From Psychrobacter sp. Cmf 22.2 (GTDB lineage Bacteria; Pseudomonadota; Gammaproteobacteria; Pseudomonadales; Moraxellaceae), in the NCBI RefSeq assembly GCF_001921745.1, contig NZ_MRYA01000001.1, forward strand, positions 186,001 through 250,000: 64,000 bases of DNA, in the 5' to 3' direction. Below the pieces are notes generated by a model, which made no database searches, was not told the origin of the DNA, and saw only the letters and a list, made by a program, of their open reading frames with translations. Positions 38,334-47,547 of this stretch are shown in pieces (the stretch's first letter is position 1; every line of letters begins with the position of its first letter). Position numbers and translations under genes: made by a program.

Positions 38334-38615
38334 ATGACAGCAACGAGTCAACCAGAACCAACCAATGAGCAGCGCCGGATTATTTATCAAGCACGACGCG
38401 GCCTAAAAGAGTTAGATTTTTATATCGATCCTTACGTAAAAGAGCTTTACTTAACAGCAGATCCTGCTGAACAAGAAGCTTTTGCAAACATGCTCACTTA
38501 TGAAGATCCTGATCTATTAGATTATTTTACCAATCAGGCGCGTCCAGATGATGAGGCTATATGGACACTGGTTAAAAAAATTAAAACGTGGCGTCATGAA
38601 AAAGACTTGTCATAA
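38334..38615 (+). CDS. sdhE: FAD assembly factor SdhE
   Basis: A 93-residue cytosolic protein of the SdhE/YgfY (Sdh5) family that helps attach FAD covalently to succinate dehydrogenase. The family signature ARRGLKELDFYIDPY (about residues 20-34) is complete, followed by FANMLTYEDPDLLDYF. The neighbour 17 bases downstream is a small two-helix membrane protein, as ygfX follows ygfY in E. coli. Confidence 0.9.
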   Translation: MTATSQPEPTNEQRRIIYQARRGLKELDFYIDPYVKELYLTADPAEQEAFANMLTYEDPDLLDYFTNQARPDDEAIWTLVKKIKTWRHEKDLS

Positions 38616-38632
38616 CCGCTTGGTTTTTACCG

Positions 38633-39112
38633 ATGCTTGATTCTACCGCGGTACAAGTACCTGTAGATACGTTACGTATTGATACTGCCATTAGATATGG
38701 CAGTCGACTTCGTGCGTTGATATATACTGGGTTGGCAATCTCGATCGTCTTGTTATCTTGGTTTGCCAAACTGTCATTGTGGCAGTATGTTTTAATGCTG
38801 ATTGTAAGTGCAGCAGTGATAAGTTATTTGGCCTTATCGAGGCCAATACTACTACATTTAAGTCAGCCTCCTTTACATAAGCATGTAAGTAAAGAATGGC
38901 AGTTGCTTATGCGTACTGGCCGCGGTGATGAGTTATGGCGAGCTGATCTCCAAAGTGTTCATCGTTATCAATGGTTGTTAAATTTTGAATTTGTTACTAC
39001 TGAACCTTTTAAACGTTCTTTGAGCATTACTATCTATCGTGATCAAGTCAGCTTTGATCATTGGCAACAATTAAATATTTTAGCCACTATAGTAGGCAAA
39101 AAACTGAATTGA
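38633..39112 (+). CDS. YgfX-like small membrane protein
   Basis: A 159-residue protein with two closely spaced hydrophobic helices (about residues 25-45 and 46-65) and a polar C-terminal part containing DELWRADLQSVHRYQWLLNFEF and a final FDHWQQLNILATI. The topology and the position just after sdhE match YgfX (CptA), an inner-membrane protein studied in E. coli as a partner or toxin-like neighbour of YgfY. Sequence identity is not obvious by eye, so the call leans on context. Ribosome site is weak, consistent with coupled translation. Confidence 0.65.
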   Translation: MLDSTAVQVPVDTLRIDTAIRYGSRLRALIYTGLAISIVLLSWFAKLSLWQYVLMLIVSAAVISYLALSRPILLHLSQPPLHKHVSKEWQLLMRTGRGDELWRADLQSVHRYQWLLNFEFVTTEPFKRSLSITIYRDQVSFDHWQQLNILATIVGKKLN

Positions 39113-39328
39113 GGCTAAATTTTAAAACTAATATCGCTTTATAAATTTTGTAGTGACCCTTCTTATGTCACGCTTGATAGCTATCTTACGAAGTACCACG
39201 TGTGATAACAAAATACCTATCCTGATGGTTAAAACGGTTTGTTATATTAGCTAACAAGACAGCTCATACTGTTAATAGCTATGATGTCATGTACGACAAT
39301 ACGATTAAAATAAGGAGAGGACAATATT

Positions 39329-40045
39329 ATGAGTTTATTAGGGAACTTAATTACACAAGTTGCTAGTAGTGCAATGGACCCAGAAGATTCCAAACGTAAT
39401 CCGGTCAATCAAAACATTAATCCACGCCGCACGGGTGGTCTCGGTGATATTTTGGGTGGCGTATTAACAGGTAGTCGCAATCAGACACGTGAGTATAATC
39501 CGCAGCGATATGACACTCAGTCAGATAATGGTTTGGGTTTAGATGATATTTTAGGAGGCTTGACTGGCGGTGGACAACGCGGTGGTATGAGCTCTGGTAC
39601 AGGTGGACTGGGTGATATCCTAGGGGGTGTACTGGGCGGACAGCGTACGAGAAGTGGTTTTGGTGGCAAAGGCATGTTAGTCGCCGCTCTTATGCCTATG
39701 GTGCTTAGCTGGATACAACGAAACGGTGGCCTTAGCGGTGCATTGTCTAAAATTACAGGTATGGGTTATGACAAGCAAGCGCGCTCTTGGATGAGCAATC
39801 ATGAATTGAATGACAACTTAGACCCCAATGACGTTAGTCGCTTGTTTGACGAAAGCGAAATTCAGCAAGTTGCTGCGCATACTGGGGCCAATCAATCAGA
39901 AGTGCGTCAAGGGTTGGCTGAGTTGTTGCCAGAAGTCGTTAATCAATTGACGCCACATGGTAACCTAGATAACGAAACAGAAGCCAATCAAGAAATCGAC
40001 CAGATTGTGAGTCAATTATCCAGTCGTCTTGGAGCGTTGAAATAA
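39329..40045 (+). CDS. YidB-like DUF937 protein
   Basis: A 238-residue protein. The N-terminal half is Gly/Arg/Gln-rich and contains two near-identical GGLGDILGGVL segments (about residues 31-41 and 91-101) with a related LDDILGGL between. The C-terminal part (WMSNHELNDNLDPNDVSRLF onward with QVAAHTGANQSEVRQGLAELLP) is the DUF937/YidB helical domain. Function unknown. AAGGAGAGG precedes the ATG. Convergent with recX through a shared terminator. Confidence 0.8.
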   Translation: MSLLGNLITQVASSAMDPEDSKRNPVNQNINPRRTGGLGDILGGVLTGSRNQTREYNPQRYDTQSDNGLGLDDILGGLTGGGQRGGMSSGTGGLGDILGGVLGGQRTRSGFGGKGMLVAALMPMVLSWIQRNGGLSGALSKITGMGYDKQARSWMSNHELNDNLDPNDVSRLFDESEIQQVAAHTGANQSEVRQGLAELLPEVVNQLTPHGNLDNETEANQEIDQIVSQLSSRLGALK

Positions 40046-40078
40046 GTGAGCATTCTTTAATTTTACTATAATGAATGC

Positions 40079-40123
40079 AGCCAAAAAAAAGAGTACGTTT
40101 AATCACGTGCTCTTTTTTTGGCT
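40079..40123. terminator. Bidirectional terminator between the YidB-like gene and recX
   Basis: Inverted repeat of about 19 bp (AGCC plus A-run plus GAGTACGT against ACGTGCTC plus T-run plus GGCT) with one wobble and one slipped A; active-looking in both directions. Confidence 0.85.
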
Positions 40124-40161
40124 ATTTTCAATTCAAATAATGAGTTGACTACAAAAGCCAG

Positions 40162-41283
40162 TTAAAAGCGTTCGTCTAGTGTTTCTGGTGTATAGTTAAG
40201 AGCAGCAAAGCATACATCGGCTTTAAACCCGCGATACTGTAAAAACCGTAATTGTCGTGCTTTATCTTTTTGCTCAGTAGGGATGTCGTTACCGTATTTT
40301 TTGGTACGAGCTACTACTGCAAGCTTTAGCCAGTCAACACCTTCGACCAAATTATCTGGATCATCATCTACAAACTCACTAAACTCATCAGTCTCTGTAT
40401 TAGCCATATCAATAAGCTCATCAATATTGCTTGGCATCTCAACTTTTTTGCGATAAAACTCCTGTTTAATACGACCACGACCACGACCTTTACGAATGCT
40501 TTCTCGAATCAGCATCAAGGTCGTACGATAATCACTTTGATAGCCTTTTTCCTCAAATTCATCGAGTAAAGTATCAACCTTATCGGGATCTTGCTCTTTA
40601 TCCAAAAGTTTTTGTTTTAACTCAGCTTTGCCATATTCGCGGCGTGAAAGATAGTAAAATGCCAACCAGCGTAAACGACTTTCAGCTTTAATAGCGTCAA
40701 TATCTGCTTGTCGCTGCTCAGGCGTGCGTAGATAGGCTTTTAGCGCGGATGGTAAATTATCTGTTTGACTATCTACTGCGCTGTCTTCGTTTGGTTTTGT
40801 GACGTCGTCATCATTATGATTAATTGTAGCGTCACTAATGTGATCTACAGCTGATTTTGCTCCTATATCAGACTTGTCGCCTATATTTGTTTCATGGACA
40901 TTGTTTTTAACCTCTGCCAGTATCTCTTTAATACTTTGCGCTTTAGGTGGTTGATAGGTAGGTACAGTGTTAGGTTCAGGCTCAAAGCTAGCCGCTGGAT
41001 GAAAGCGCTTCTTACGTTTTTTGGATTTAGTCTTAGCGGAGTGGTCATGAGAAGAGGGCGGAGAAGTATGACTAAGGTTATCAGAATTATCAAACGTCTC
41101 ATCACCTTGTAAAGAAGGCTTAGGAGCGAATTTTTCAAATTTGGATTTAACGACAGAGTTCTTTTTTTTGGCAGGCTTTTTAGATAGATATTTTTGAGTG
41201 GCCGTTTTTGGCTTTAAGGCAGGAGTACTAGCTGAATCGGCTTCCGACTCAGCTAGAATTTCAGCTAATGTTTTAATATTCAT
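40162..41283 (-). CDS. recX: RecX regulator of RecA with very long N-terminal extension
   Basis: A 373-residue protein, more than twice the usual RecX (about 150-165). The RecX fold occupies about residues 203-365: RLRWLAFYYLSRREYGKAELKQKL, then FEEKGYQSD, IRESIRKGRGRGRIKQEF and RKARQLRFLQYRGF-like helices near the end. The first about 200 residues are Lys/Ser/Pro/Asp-rich and look disordered. Two short helical motifs recur there, LAEILAE (6-12) and KEILAEV (119-125). RecX binds RecA filaments and limits their growth. It lies 41 bases downstream of recA on the same strand, so both are probably co-transcribed. Confidence 0.88.
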   Translation of the reverse strand: MNIKTLAEILAESEADSASTPALKPKTATQKYLSKKPAKKKNSVVKSKFEKFAPKPSLQGDETFDNSDNLSHTSPPSSHDHSAKTKSKKRKKRFHPAASFEPEPNTVPTYQPPKAQSIKEILAEVKNNVHETNIGDKSDIGAKSAVDHISDATINHNDDDVTKPNEDSAVDSQTDNLPSALKAYLRTPEQRQADIDAIKAESRLRWLAFYYLSRREYGKAELKQKLLDKEQDPDKVDTLLDEFEEKGYQSDYRTTLMLIRESIRKGRGRGRIKQEFYRKKVEMPSNIDELIDMANTETDEFSEFVDDDPDNLVEGVDWLKLAVVARTKKYGNDIPTEQKDKARQLRFLQYRGFKADVCFAALNYTPETLDERF

Positions 41284-41324
41284 AACTATTGATCAGTTAA
41301 AAAATAAAAGGAAAAATGCAGCCT

Positions 41325-42383
41325 TTATTGAACTGGCGCTGCGTCTGAGTCTTCATCCATATTGTCCGCATCTGGTGTCTCATTATTGTCAACAGCACCA
41401 AGTTTTTCAGCACGAATCTTCGCTTCAATGGCTTGAGCAATTTCAGGATTTTCTTTCAAAAAGATAACTGAGTTTGCCTTACCTTGACCGATTTTTTCAT
41501 CCCCATAGCTATACCACGCACCAGCTTTACCGACAGCACCAACTTCAACACCTAGATCAATGACTTCAGCTAAATGATTGGTACCTTCACCATAGGTGAT
41601 TTCAAACTCAGCCTGACGGAATGGAGGCGCCATTTTGTTTTTAATGACTTTAACACGAGTCTGATTACCGATGATTTCATCTCCGTTTTTAACCGCACCA
41701 ATACGGCGAATATCCATACGTACTGAAGCATAAAACTTGAGAGCGTTACCACCAGTCGTGGTCTCAGGGCTACCAAACATAACACCAATTTTCATACGAA
41801 TTTGGTTAATAAACACTACCATACAGTTGGAGCGCTTGGCATTACCAGTAATCTTACGCAAAGCCTGACTCATCAAACGTGCTTGCAGACCCATGTGTGA
41901 GTCTCCCATCTCGCCCTCAATCTCTGCACGCGGTGTCAAAGCAGCGACGGAATCAACGACGATCATATCAACCGCACCTGAACGTACCAACATATCAGTA
42001 ATTTCAAGCGCTTGCTCGCCATTATCAGGCTGAGAAACTAATAGGTCGTCAGTGTTTACTCCCAGCCTGCGCGCATAGACAGGATCAAGGGCATGCTCTG
42101 CATCAATAAAAGCACAAGTACCACCTTGCTTTTGACACTCTGCAATTGCTTGTAGCGTCATAGTGGTTTTACCTGAGCTCTCTGGACCATAAATCTCAAT
42201 AATACGCCCTTTGGGTAGTCCACCAATTCCAAGGGCAATATCTAACCCTAATGAGCCAGTTGATACAACGTCTACATCAAGCGCTGCCGAATCATCACCT
42301 AGATGCATGATGGTATTTTTGCCAAACTGCTTTTCAATTTGACCAAGTGCTGCTTTTAGTGCTTTGGCTTTATTGTCGTCCAT
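41325..42383 (-). CDS. recA: Recombinase RecA
   Basis: A 352-residue DNA strand-exchange ATPase. Walker A is GPESSGKT (66-73), Walker B is [10 protein letters not shown], and loop L2 includes [25 protein letters not shown] sequence. An acidic C-terminal tail ([15 protein letters not shown]) follows. The start at 42383 is fixed by AAGGAC seven bases upstream; a longer frame from 42410 is not supported. Upstream I find only a half match to a LexA-type box (42533-42540), in line with Moraxellaceae generally lacking LexA. Confidence 0.98.
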   Translation of the reverse strand: MDDNKAKALKAALGQIEKQFGKNTIMHLGDDSAALDVDVVSTGSLGLDIALGIGGLPKGRIIEIYGPESSGKTTMTLQAIAECQKQGGTCAFIDAEHALDPVYARRLGVNTDDLLVSQPDNGEQALEITDMLVRSGAVDMIVVDSVAALTPRAEIEGEMGDSHMGLQARLMSQALRKITGNAKRSNCMVVFINQIRMKIGVMFGSPETTTGGNALKFYASVRMDIRRIGAVKNGDEIIGNQTRVKVIKNKMAPPFRQAEFEITYGEGTNHLAEVIDLGVEVGAVGKAGAWYSYGDEKIGQGKANSVIFLKENPEIAQAIEAKIRAEKLGAVDNNETPDADNMDEDSDAAPVQ

Positions 42384-42779
42384 AATGGAGTCCTTGTCAT
42401 AAGTTGTCATAAAAGAGTAATTTGAAAATATAGCGGGTAAGTATGGGAGGTATTCTGTTAAATCGGCTGTCTCAACTTACCTTTAACATCATGGTTGTAT
42501 AGATAAACGTGATATAAATATTTTATCTCACTATACAGTAAAAAATACCGATAATAAAAGTAGAATAAAGTTTAGAACAAAAGGGTTGGTAGGTGTGTGA
42601 TTTGATGAAGTGATTATAACAAAATATAGGTGCGACATCATGATATGAAAGGTATCAAACGACAACAGCTGTCGTGTGATATAAAAGGAGATTTAACTGC
42701 TCAAATGGGTAGAAAGTCTTACCGTTATTATGATAGATTAAACTCACTAACAACAGAAGATGTCAATAAAAATATTGAG

Positions 42780-43007
42780 TTGTCCACAGAAAAAAATAGG
42801 CTTCAGAGTCGATTTTGTGAAACATTAATTCGTAATTAGAAAAATTTAAATTAATTTATAAAAAGTTATTTTTACTTTCACTTGAATATAAGTTATTGAT
42901 TTAGATAGACATTTAAATTGTATAAAAATTAACCAATTTTACTTAAACCATTAGTTTATCAAGTCAAAAACGTGTCAAGTAGTCACTTATCCACATACTT
43001 ATCCACA
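42780..43007 (+). other. Candidate DnaA-binding locus (three boxes and an AT-rich block)
   Basis: TTATCCACA, the perfect DnaA-box consensus, occurs at 42987-42995 and again at 42999-43007, within a 12-base direct repeat. A one-mismatch box TTGTCCACA lies at 42780-42788 in the same orientation. Between them is about 120 bases of nearly pure AT. This resembles an unwinding element plus boxes; no dnaA, dnaN or gidA is nearby, so it is not proposed as the main origin. Confidence 0.45.
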
Positions 43008-43384
43008 GGGAATGGGGAAAACTCTGCAATCCCTTATGCTATCAATGTTTGCGCTAATGTTAAAAGTCATTTATCCATTCTAGTCCTTTTTATTAGGGAT
43101 GTTTTAGATGAAAATTGCCTTGATTCTTCTTCTTTTTTTGTCCATGTTTCACATTACTGAAAAGTACAGTATCCATGATAAACGCAGTCTTGAGCTGTCA
43201 AAAATCTAAAATAGTAAAAGAGTTTTTCATTAAAAAAGTTAACCAAAAATAGCAAGGGTTTTTATCTTTATTTTTAGAGTAAAGCCGCATTCTAGAGCCA
43301 AGCAAAGAGTAAGTAAGTCGATTAGTATGGTCTTGGTTAAACGCAAAAACAAAATTGGTATTAGAATCAGTTATATAGTCTCAT

Positions 43385-43412
43385 AAAAAAGCGGCTAAGT
43401 TAATTAGCCGCT
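43385..43412 (-). terminator. Rho-independent terminator after trmB
   Basis: On the minus strand a 9-bp stem AGCGGCTAA / TTAGCCGCT (43390-43398, 43404-43412) is followed by a run of T. It lies about 30 bases past the trmB stop. Confidence 0.8.
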
Positions 43413-43443
43413 GTATATAAACCTTCAAAGAAAATATAAGAGT

Positions 43444-44265
43444 CTAGTCCTTAATATATATTAAATCCCATACGCCATGACCACGCTCTAGGCCGCGACG
43501 TTCGAACTTGGTCATTGGACGAAAGTCAGGACGTGCCGTAAAATTGCCCTTACCAGCTTGGTTACTAAGTCCAGCGAAATTATCTAAAACATCGACCATC
43601 CAAAATGCATAATGCTCCCAATCGGTCGCCGTATGGAACCAGCCACCTTGCGTTAAGCTACGAGTGACAATAGTCATGCGCTCAGGACTAACGAAGCGGC
43701 GCTTATAATGACGCTTTTTTTGCCATGGATCAGGGAAGTAAAGCTGGATACGGTCAATGTGGTTTTCTGGCAGCTGCTTTAGTAGCTGAATGGCATCACC
43801 ATTGATGATTTTAACATTGGTTAAGTTCTGCGTACCGGCCATATAAGCACATTTGCCAATACCAGGCTCGTGCACTTCAACGCCAACAAAGTTACGTGCA
43901 GGATCGGCTGCTGCCATCTCAATGAACGAATCACCCAGACCAAAACCGATTTCTAGAGTGAGTGGAGCGTCACTACCATTAGGCGTGTCACTAAATAACG
44001 AGCGCAGATCGTTTATGTCTTTAAGATTGCCATCACCAAAACTGTTATTGACCAAATACTGAGCAAATTTTGGATCAGTTAGAGCCAGCTCAGCATTTTT
44101 ATTCATGTGTGTACGGCGTTTCATAAACGTATTGACGATACGTTTATGTTTAGTATTGGATGCGTCTGCATTAGACGTCATAGACTCATTGGTCTGTGTG
44201 TCGGTGTCAGTCGATACATCGGTATGATTCTTGATAGGACTATCAGTGTGAGAGTGTTCATTCAT
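43444..44265 (-). CDS. trmB: tRNA (guanine-46-N7) methyltransferase TrmB
   Basis: A 273-residue SAM-dependent enzyme making m7G46 in tRNA variable loops. [15 protein letters not shown] is the SAM motif, and [18 protein letters not shown] holds the catalytic PDPW(x)KKRH signature. The C-terminus has [20 protein letters not shown] with the TxFExRG motif. About 40 residues rich in Asp, Thr, Ser and His precede the usual start. An in-frame TTG at 44283 gives six more residues. Neither start has a good ribosome site. Terminator follows. Confidence 0.95.
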   Translation of the reverse strand: MNEHSHTDSPIKNHTDVSTDTDTQTNESMTSNADASNTKHKRIVNTFMKRRTHMNKNAELALTDPKFAQYLVNNSFGDGNLKDINDLRSLFSDTPNGSDAPLTLEIGFGLGDSFIEMAAADPARNFVGVEVHEPGIGKCAYMAGTQNLTNVKIINGDAIQLLKQLPENHIDRIQLYFPDPWQKKRHYKRRFVSPERMTIVTRSLTQGGWFHTATDWEHYAFWMVDVLDNFAGLSNQAGKGNFTARPDFRPMTKFERRGLERGHGVWDLIYIKD

Positions 44266-44615
<350 letters not shown>

Positions 44616-45545
44616 ATGTTATTTATTGAGACGGATTCGCCACCACCGTTTTATCAAGAACAGCTAACCCCTCTTAAGCGCAAAAAATTTGATCAATGGT
44701 TTATTGGTCATCGCACACAGGGTTATTATCTCAAGCGTTTTGCGCAATTTGATCGGCAAGGGTATCTGTCACCTAAGTGGCACTGGGCTGCATTTTTTAT
44801 GACTCTACCTTGGCTTTTATATCGCAAACGTTATATGGATGCGCTTGTCTACAGCGTTGCTGGCTGGTCATTTATCCAGCTTAATATTGTCATCGCACTA
44901 GTCACGTTTGAGTTTGTAGCGATGTCATATATTCCAGATGTCTATCAGATGGCAACACGTATTGGCATTGCCGCGATGATTTGGTTATTTTGGTCGTTTA
45001 TGGTGGCGCGCTGGACAGATGCATATTATTACCGCATGGCGAGGCGTGAGATTGCTGATGCTATCAATGACCATCCACGTGATGAGGCGGCACAGCAAGC
45101 GCATTTACGCCGTGAGGGCGGGGTGAGCTTATTTGGTTTAGGTTTGGGTTTTGGGTTTTTTGCTTTCGCGCTTATGGTAATCAATGTGCAGTTTTTACCT
45201 ATTCTTGCTAAGAAAAAAGAAAACGAGGTGTTATTTGATGCGTATGACATTACTAAAAATGCGCAGAATCGAGTCGCGCTAATCTATCAGCAAACAGGCG
45301 AGTGTCCGACCAGCTTGCCCCTTAGTACCGATGCTCAGCAGGTACGCATGCATATCACTACGCAAGTGGACGGCCTACCTGCTACTGACTGCGCAGTGAT
45401 GGCAACCGTTCAAAACGTCAAGTTTCCTATACGCTACCTAAATGGTCAAACGCTAGTATTTCACCATAATCCCGAAAGCGATAGCTGGAACTGCATAAGC
45501 TCGCTTAACAAAAAACAAGCTCCCAAACGCTGCATAACTAACTAA
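44616..45545 (+). CDS. DUF2628 membrane protein with pilin-like C-terminal domain
   Basis: A 309-residue protein. Residues about 1-150 fit DUF2628: a cytoplasmic lead, WHWAAFFMTLPWLLYRKRY (55-73), hydrophobic helices near 76-100 and 112-131, then ARWTDAYYYRMARREI. A third helix (about 171-195) leads to an exported tail. The tail looks like a type IV pilin head: helix NEVLFDAYDITKNAQNRVAL, QTGECPTSLP, C259, then SWNC (C293) and APKRC (C306), the paired-cysteine closing loop of Moraxellaceae pilins. There is no prepilin peptidase site. A seven-copy heptamer repeat lies just upstream. Ribosome site is weak. Confidence 0.7.
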   Translation: MLFIETDSPPPFYQEQLTPLKRKKFDQWFIGHRTQGYYLKRFAQFDRQGYLSPKWHWAAFFMTLPWLLYRKRYMDALVYSVAGWSFIQLNIVIALVTFEFVAMSYIPDVYQMATRIGIAAMIWLFWSFMVARWTDAYYYRMARREIADAINDHPRDEAAQQAHLRREGGVSLFGLGLGFGFFAFALMVINVQFLPILAKKKENEVLFDAYDITKNAQNRVALIYQQTGECPTSLPLSTDAQQVRMHITTQVDGLPATDCAVMATVQNVKFPIRYLNGQTLVFHHNPESDSWNCISSLNKKQAPKRCITN

Positions 45546-45595
45546 GGTTAAGTATTTAAATATTAGGACTGCTAAAGCTGGGTTTATAACAATCG

Positions 45596-47485
45596 CTATG
45601 CTTTAGGATCAGTGGCAATGTCGCTTGAAGTATCATCAACAGGCGTTGCTTGTTTCTTAAGAACTTCATAAAAATCCCCTAAGTCCATCTTACGCGCTTT
45701 ACCAATATCTTCATCAAACAAGCTTTCAAGCTCTGCCATTGCCGATTGTGCTGATTCAATCATCCTCGCTTCATCATCATAGATAGCTTGCTGACGTTCA
45801 ATCAAGTCATCATCATAGTCGCGAAAAGTCTGAATAGTGTCGCGTGCTTTTTCAGGTGAAATACCAAGCAGCTGTAAAGACTCACGTGACATATCTAACG
45901 AAGACAAATAGGTCTCACGCCAGATATGACGTACGCCAACCTCACGTAAACGATAATAATGTTGACGGTCACGGGCGCGCGCCAATACAACCAAATCAGG
46001 ATAGTTTTTGCGTAGATACTCAGCGGTGGTAATAGAGCGCTCTAAGTCGTCAACCGCGATGATAAAAATACGTGCTTTACTGATACCAGCAGCCCGTAGA
46101 ATTTCGGGGTTTTTGGGATCACCATAATAGACTTGGTTACCAAATTTACGCACAAAATCCACTCGGTTTGCCGAGCGTTCAATGGCCGTAAATTCGATAT
46201 TATGCATGCGTAACACGCGCCCGATAATCTGTCCGACGCGTCCAAAACCTGCAATAATGACCGGATGTTCATGATCGGGGATCGTGTCATGCTCGCGACT
46301 AGGCTTACTTTTAGCAAATAAAGGCTCACCGATTTTATCCAATAGTAAAAAGGCGAGCGGGGTGAGTGCCATAGAAATGGTCACGATTAAATTTAGCGTA
46401 TTTTCCATTTCAGGCGCCAATACATTTTGGGTCGCAGCGACATTGAATAATACAAACGCAAATTCACCGCCTTGAGCTAAGGTCACACCAAGTCGGATAC
46501 TGGTCGGCCAGCGATTGCCTAGTACCTTTGCAATAGTGGTAATCACAGCGAACTTGATGAACATTAACGCCACGGCACAACTAATGATAAATATAGGATG
46601 TGCCAAGATAAGCTTTATGTCAGTTAACATTCCTACTGACATAAAAAATAGACCAAGCAGTAAACCTTTAAAGGGCTCAATACTGGCTTCTAGCTCATGA
46701 CGATATTCAGAATCCGCTAAGAGTACACCAGTCAAAAACGCCCCTAACGCCATTGATAAACCAATTTGTCCCATCAAAATAGACACGCCCATGACGATAA
46801 ATAAGGCAACAGCAGTCAGCAGCTCTGACGCACCACTAGATGCGACAAATTTAAAAAATGGTCGAATAACATAACGGCTGGCAAGGATAAGACCACCGAA
46901 GACGGCAAAAACTTTGGCAAAATAAATCAAATCGTAGCTTTGTTCGCGCACACCTGACAAAAACGGAATCACTGCTAATAGGGGAATAACGGCAATATCT
47001 TGGAACAATAATATGGTAAACGCTTCGCGACCATGCGTACTGGAGAGCTGCTGTTTTTCAGTGAGTATCTGTAGGACAAAAGCAGTGGATGACAGTGCTA
47101 GACCAAAGCCGACGATAAAAGCAGTGTCCAAACGTAGAGAGAAAAAATGATACAAAATGACCATTAATAGCGTGCCAGTAAGCCCAACTTGCAAGCCGCC
47201 GAGGACGAATATAGAGCGCCGTAGTGCCCAAAGCCGCGATGGTTGTAGCTCAAGACCAATAATGAACAGCAGCATGACCACGCCAAACTCAGAAAAATGT
47301 AGCAAGCTTTCAGCGTCGCCTGCCACATCTAACGCGCTTGGGCCTAGTATGAGTCCTGTAATCAGATAACCGAGAACAGTAGCAATACCGAAGCGTTTAC
47401 CGAGAGGGACAAAAAGCAGCGCTGCACCCAAAAATATGGTGGCTTGTAGCATCAAGTTTGGAGAGCCGGCAGCGGCAGCGAACAT
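45596..47485 (-). CDS. CPA2 family K+(Na+)/H+ antiporter with TrkA-N domain (KefB/KefC/YbaL type)
   Basis: A 629-residue inner-membrane protein. About 12-13 helices cover residues 1-380 with the CPA2 pattern (EFGVVMLLFIIGLELQPSRL, ALALSSTAFVLQ-like, LGAFLTGVLLADSEYRHEL). A cytoplasmic Rossmann KTN domain follows with IIAGFGRVGQIIGRVL and DPKNPEILRAAGI. Such proteins exchange K+ or Na+ for protons and are gated by nucleotides or glutathione adducts. An acidic C-terminal helix closes it. AAGGATG precedes the ATG. Sub-family (KefB, KefC or YbaL) cannot be separated by eye. Confidence 0.92.
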   Translation of the reverse strand: MFAAAAGSPNLMLQATIFLGAALLFVPLGKRFGIATVLGYLITGLILGPSALDVAGDAESLLHFSEFGVVMLLFIIGLELQPSRLWALRRSIFVLGGLQVGLTGTLLMVILYHFFSLRLDTAFIVGFGLALSSTAFVLQILTEKQQLSSTHGREAFTILLFQDIAVIPLLAVIPFLSGVREQSYDLIYFAKVFAVFGGLILASRYVIRPFFKFVASSGASELLTAVALFIVMGVSILMGQIGLSMALGAFLTGVLLADSEYRHELEASIEPFKGLLLGLFFMSVGMLTDIKLILAHPIFIISCAVALMFIKFAVITTIAKVLGNRWPTSIRLGVTLAQGGEFAFVLFNVAATQNVLAPEMENTLNLIVTISMALTPLAFLLLDKIGEPLFAKSKPSREHDTIPDHEHPVIIAGFGRVGQIIGRVLRMHNIEFTAIERSANRVDFVRKFGNQVYYGDPKNPEILRAAGISKARIFIIAVDDLERSITTAEYLRKNYPDLVVLARARDRQHYYRLREVGVRHIWRETYLSSLDMSRESLQLLGISPEKARDTIQTFRDYDDDLIERQQAIYDDEARMIESAQSAMAELESLFDEDIGKARKMDLGDFYEVLKKQATPVDDTSSDIATDPKA

Positions 47486-47547
47486 ATAACATCCTTAGCA
47501 ATCAATTCAAGAGTATAATCAAAGATATAGTACATAAAACAATACAG

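Larger units (their letters stand above)
42384..43443. other. 1 kb AT-rich gap between recA and trmB with DnaA-box cluster
   Basis: The longest stretch without a convincing gene in the window. It is extremely AT-rich at about 42840-42960, followed at once by two perfect DnaA-box matches, and it ends with the trmB terminator. Open frames at 42630-42839 and 42972-43160 lack ribosome sites and known motifs. It should also hold the recA promoter. No tRNA or known small RNA was recognised. Confidence 0.6.

Noticed and set aside
42533..42540. ATACAGTA upstream of recA, resembling half of a LexA box
   Set aside because: The other half does not match, and Moraxellaceae generally lack LexA, so a classical SOS box is not supported.
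42630..42839. Open frame of 69 codons between recA and trmB
   Set aside because: It starts with GTG or a later ATG without a ribosome site, shows no motif and lies in a region that looks regulatory.
42780..43007. The DnaA-box cluster as the chromosomal origin
   Set aside because: No dnaA, dnaN, rpmH or gid genes are in the window and only two perfect boxes are present; a regulatory or titration site is the more cautious reading.
42972..43160. Open frame of 62 codons overlapping the DnaA boxes
   Set aside because: No ribosome site, composition unlike protein-coding neighbours, and it overlaps the box repeat.
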